Shown: positions 62,908-64,000 of the stretch, piece after piece | Numbering within the stretch: the first letter of the stretch is position 1 | Layout: every line of letters starts with the position of its first letter | Assembly: GCF_041530365.1 (NCBI RefSeq) | Contig: NZ_CP168034.1 | Coordinates: forward strand, 186,001-250,000 | Reading direction: 5' to 3' | Origin: Capnocytophaga sp. ARDL2 | GTDB lineage: Bacteria > Bacteroidota > Bacteroidia > Flavobacteriales > Flavobacteriaceae | DNA: 64,000 bases | The notes under the pieces: model-generated | What the model saw: the letters and a program-made list of their open reading frames with translations, nothing else | Told to the model about the DNA's origin: nothing | The model's database searches: none | Translations under genes and position numbers: made by a program

Positions 62908-63468
62908 TTATTTTTCCCATTCTAACAATTTCTTTTTCACATCCGTTCCCCACAGAAAACCACCCAATTTTCCAGAAGATTGTATTACGCGATGACAGGG
63001 AATGATAATACTTACAGGATTGCTACCTATGGCAGTACCTACAGCTCTGAAAGCTTTGGAACCATTGATGCCAGCAGCGATTTTGCCGTAAGTCGAGACC
63101 TGCCCAAAAGGAATTTTCAATAGACTTTCCCATACTTTTAGTTGAAAATCTGTACCTTTTATGTGAAGTTGTATTGACTCAATCGCTTTTGATTTTATTT
63201 GAAAAATCTCCAATGCTTTTTGTTGAAATTCATCTGTTTTTAGGATAAAAGTTGCCTTTGAAAAAAGTTTTTTCAATTCATCAAACGCTTGATTATTTTC
63301 GTTTTCAATTCCCAAAAAACACACACCTTTATCGGTTGAAGCAATTAAAATTTGTCCGAACTCACTTTTGGTATAGTGGTAATAAATCGTTACAATTTTA
63401 TACTCATCAACGGTCATAGGGATTATTTGTACAAATAAGTTGTGGATTATTAGATCTGTTGTTTTCAT
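62908..63468 (-). CDS. ogt: Methylated-DNA--protein-cysteine methyltransferase
   Basis: This 186-residue protein removes methyl groups from O6-methylguanine by suicide transfer. The active-site motif is IIPCHRVI, with the preceding YGKIAAGINGSKAFRAVG helix-turn-helix region. The N-terminal 80 residues form the ribonuclease-H-like domain. The start at 63468 has AAGG four bases upstream; an ATG at 63417 (MTVDEYK) is the alternative and would remove 17 residues not expected in the family. Confidence 0.93.
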   Translation of the reverse strand: MKTTDLIIHNLFVQIIPMTVDEYKIVTIYYHYTKSEFGQILIASTDKGVCFLGIENENNQAFDELKKLFSKATFILKTDEFQQKALEIFQIKSKAIESIQLHIKGTDFQLKVWESLLKIPFGQVSTYGKIAAGINGSKAFRAVGTAIGSNPVSIIIPCHRVIQSSGKLGGFLWGTDVKKKLLEWEK

Positions 63469-63604
63469 CCTTCAAAAAGAGATTTTGAATGTAAAGATAA
63501 AAAGTTTGTCTAAAATGAGTTTTATTGACCGCAAATATGCGACGAATAAAGGATTTAATCAACACATGTTGCAAAAATTTACTTCAAAGCCACATACTAA
63601 AAAA

Positions 63605-63630
63605 TTTAGGTTGCCTCACGGCAACCTAAA
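63605..63630 (-). terminator. Terminator of the last minus-strand gene
   Basis: TTTAGGTTGCC and GGCAACCTAAA pair perfectly around a 4-base loop, with a T-run on the minus strand side. Confidence 0.8.
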
Positions 63631-63668
63631 TATACACCTAAATTACAAAAATTCTTTCCTGTTAAATA

Positions 63669-64000
63669 TTATTGTTTTATAATACTCATTTGGTCTACTA
63701 CCGAGCCATTGGCAATCAGTGAAACGGTATAGATACCTGCTGGATAAGAACTCATGTCTATCGTAATATTATTTTGATTGATATCTAAAATATAATTATT
63801 AGCTACATTACTTCCATATACTCCGGTAATTGATAAATATGCATTCGTTGCATTGTTTATCTTGTATGAAATATTAGCATGTGTAGCTAAAGGATTTGGA
63901 TAAACTGTAACGATATGGTCTGATTTCAAAGAAACCTCTACATCTTTGTAATCTTTGTATCCATCTATTGTTGCAATAATCTCTAATTTGTACGTTTTAG
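63669..64000 (-). CDS. C-terminal end of a secreted T9SS cargo protein (partial)
   Basis: The frame is open to the window edge on the minus strand, so the gene continues beyond 64000. The visible part of about 110 residues has a repeat-like YKLEIIATIDGYKDYKD segment and a type A T9SS sorting domain (VYPNPLATHANISY; YPAGIYTVSLIANG; ending in SIIKQ). The nature of the catalytic or binding part cannot be judged. Confidence 0.85.
   Translation of the reverse strand, partial: KTYKLEIIATIDGYKDYKDVEVSLKSDHIVTVYPNPLATHANISYKINNATNAYLSITGVYGSNVANNYILDINQNNITIDMSSYPAGIYTVSLIANGSVVDQMSIIKQ

Overview
The window is a chromosomal segment of an AT-rich member of the phylum Bacteroidota, most likely family Flavobacteriaceae. 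The evidence is gldH, several type IX secretion (T9SS) C-terminal sorting domains, an S46 dipeptidyl-peptidase, the DUF6341/DUF6427/DUF4271/hemD cluster, and promoters of the TTG-N18..23-TAnnTTTG type. I cannot name the genus with confidence. I saw no rRNA, tRNA or CRISPR array.

Layout. 1-10080 is ordinary chromosome: uvrC end, mrp, a NifU-like scaffold, a ferredoxin reductase, a secreted leucine-rich-repeat protein, mscL, the membrane-protein/hemD cluster, a HAD phosphatase and a histone-deacetylase-like enzyme. 10421-25178 is a genomic island of about 14.8 kb inserted in rimM. It replaced the 3' part of rimM with a slightly diverged copy and left the old 3' end stranded at 10075-10420; the two copies share an exact 90-bp direct repeat. 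Next to the stranded end lie an IntDOT-like tyrosine recombinase, a long inverted repeat, a 4-bp-periodic sequence and a broken mobA. The island cargo is a nine-gene operon, largely overlapping or closely spaced: Fe-type superoxide dismutase, TPR protein, peroxiredoxin, M17 aminopeptidase, YceI-like lipoprotein, nrdB, peptide deformylase, nrdA (frameshifted), and gpmA. The middle of this operon looks richer in G+C than its surroundings. After it come a 21-bp repeat array, a small helical protein, decayed sequence, a 61-bp palindrome, and a relic of a C10 protease propeptide with a lipoprotein.

25384-36477 is again housekeeping: rpsP-rimM, rpiB, nadD, gmk, yicC, mevalonate decarboxylase, a frameshifted flavoprotein, aspS, then alpha/beta hydrolase-engB-rnpA-plsC. 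36511-45583 holds surface and secreted functions: an HMA-domain protein, a broken coiled-coil repeat protein, a small lipoprotein, a DPP11-like peptidase, P5C dehydrogenase, and a dead C10 protease with its companion lipoprotein. 45707-64000 holds marC, a SpoU methyltransferase, recJ, DUF177-rpmF, a three-domain membrane lipid enzyme with a CrtC-like partner, two tandem T9SS cargo proteins, the ricT-gldH-PBP1A cluster, a thioredoxin-like protein with a HYC_CC_PP protein and a TonB-dependent receptor (probable metal uptake), ogt, and the end of another T9SS cargo gene.

The strongest candidates for something new are the redox/metalloenzyme island in rimM, the methyltransferase-PAP2-Lgt-like fusion with its CrtC-like neighbour, the 21-bp array, and the Ala/Glu/Lys repeat protein with plug-like motifs at both ends. 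At least six genes carry single-base frameshifts, so base-level sequence quality should be checked before biology is read into them.
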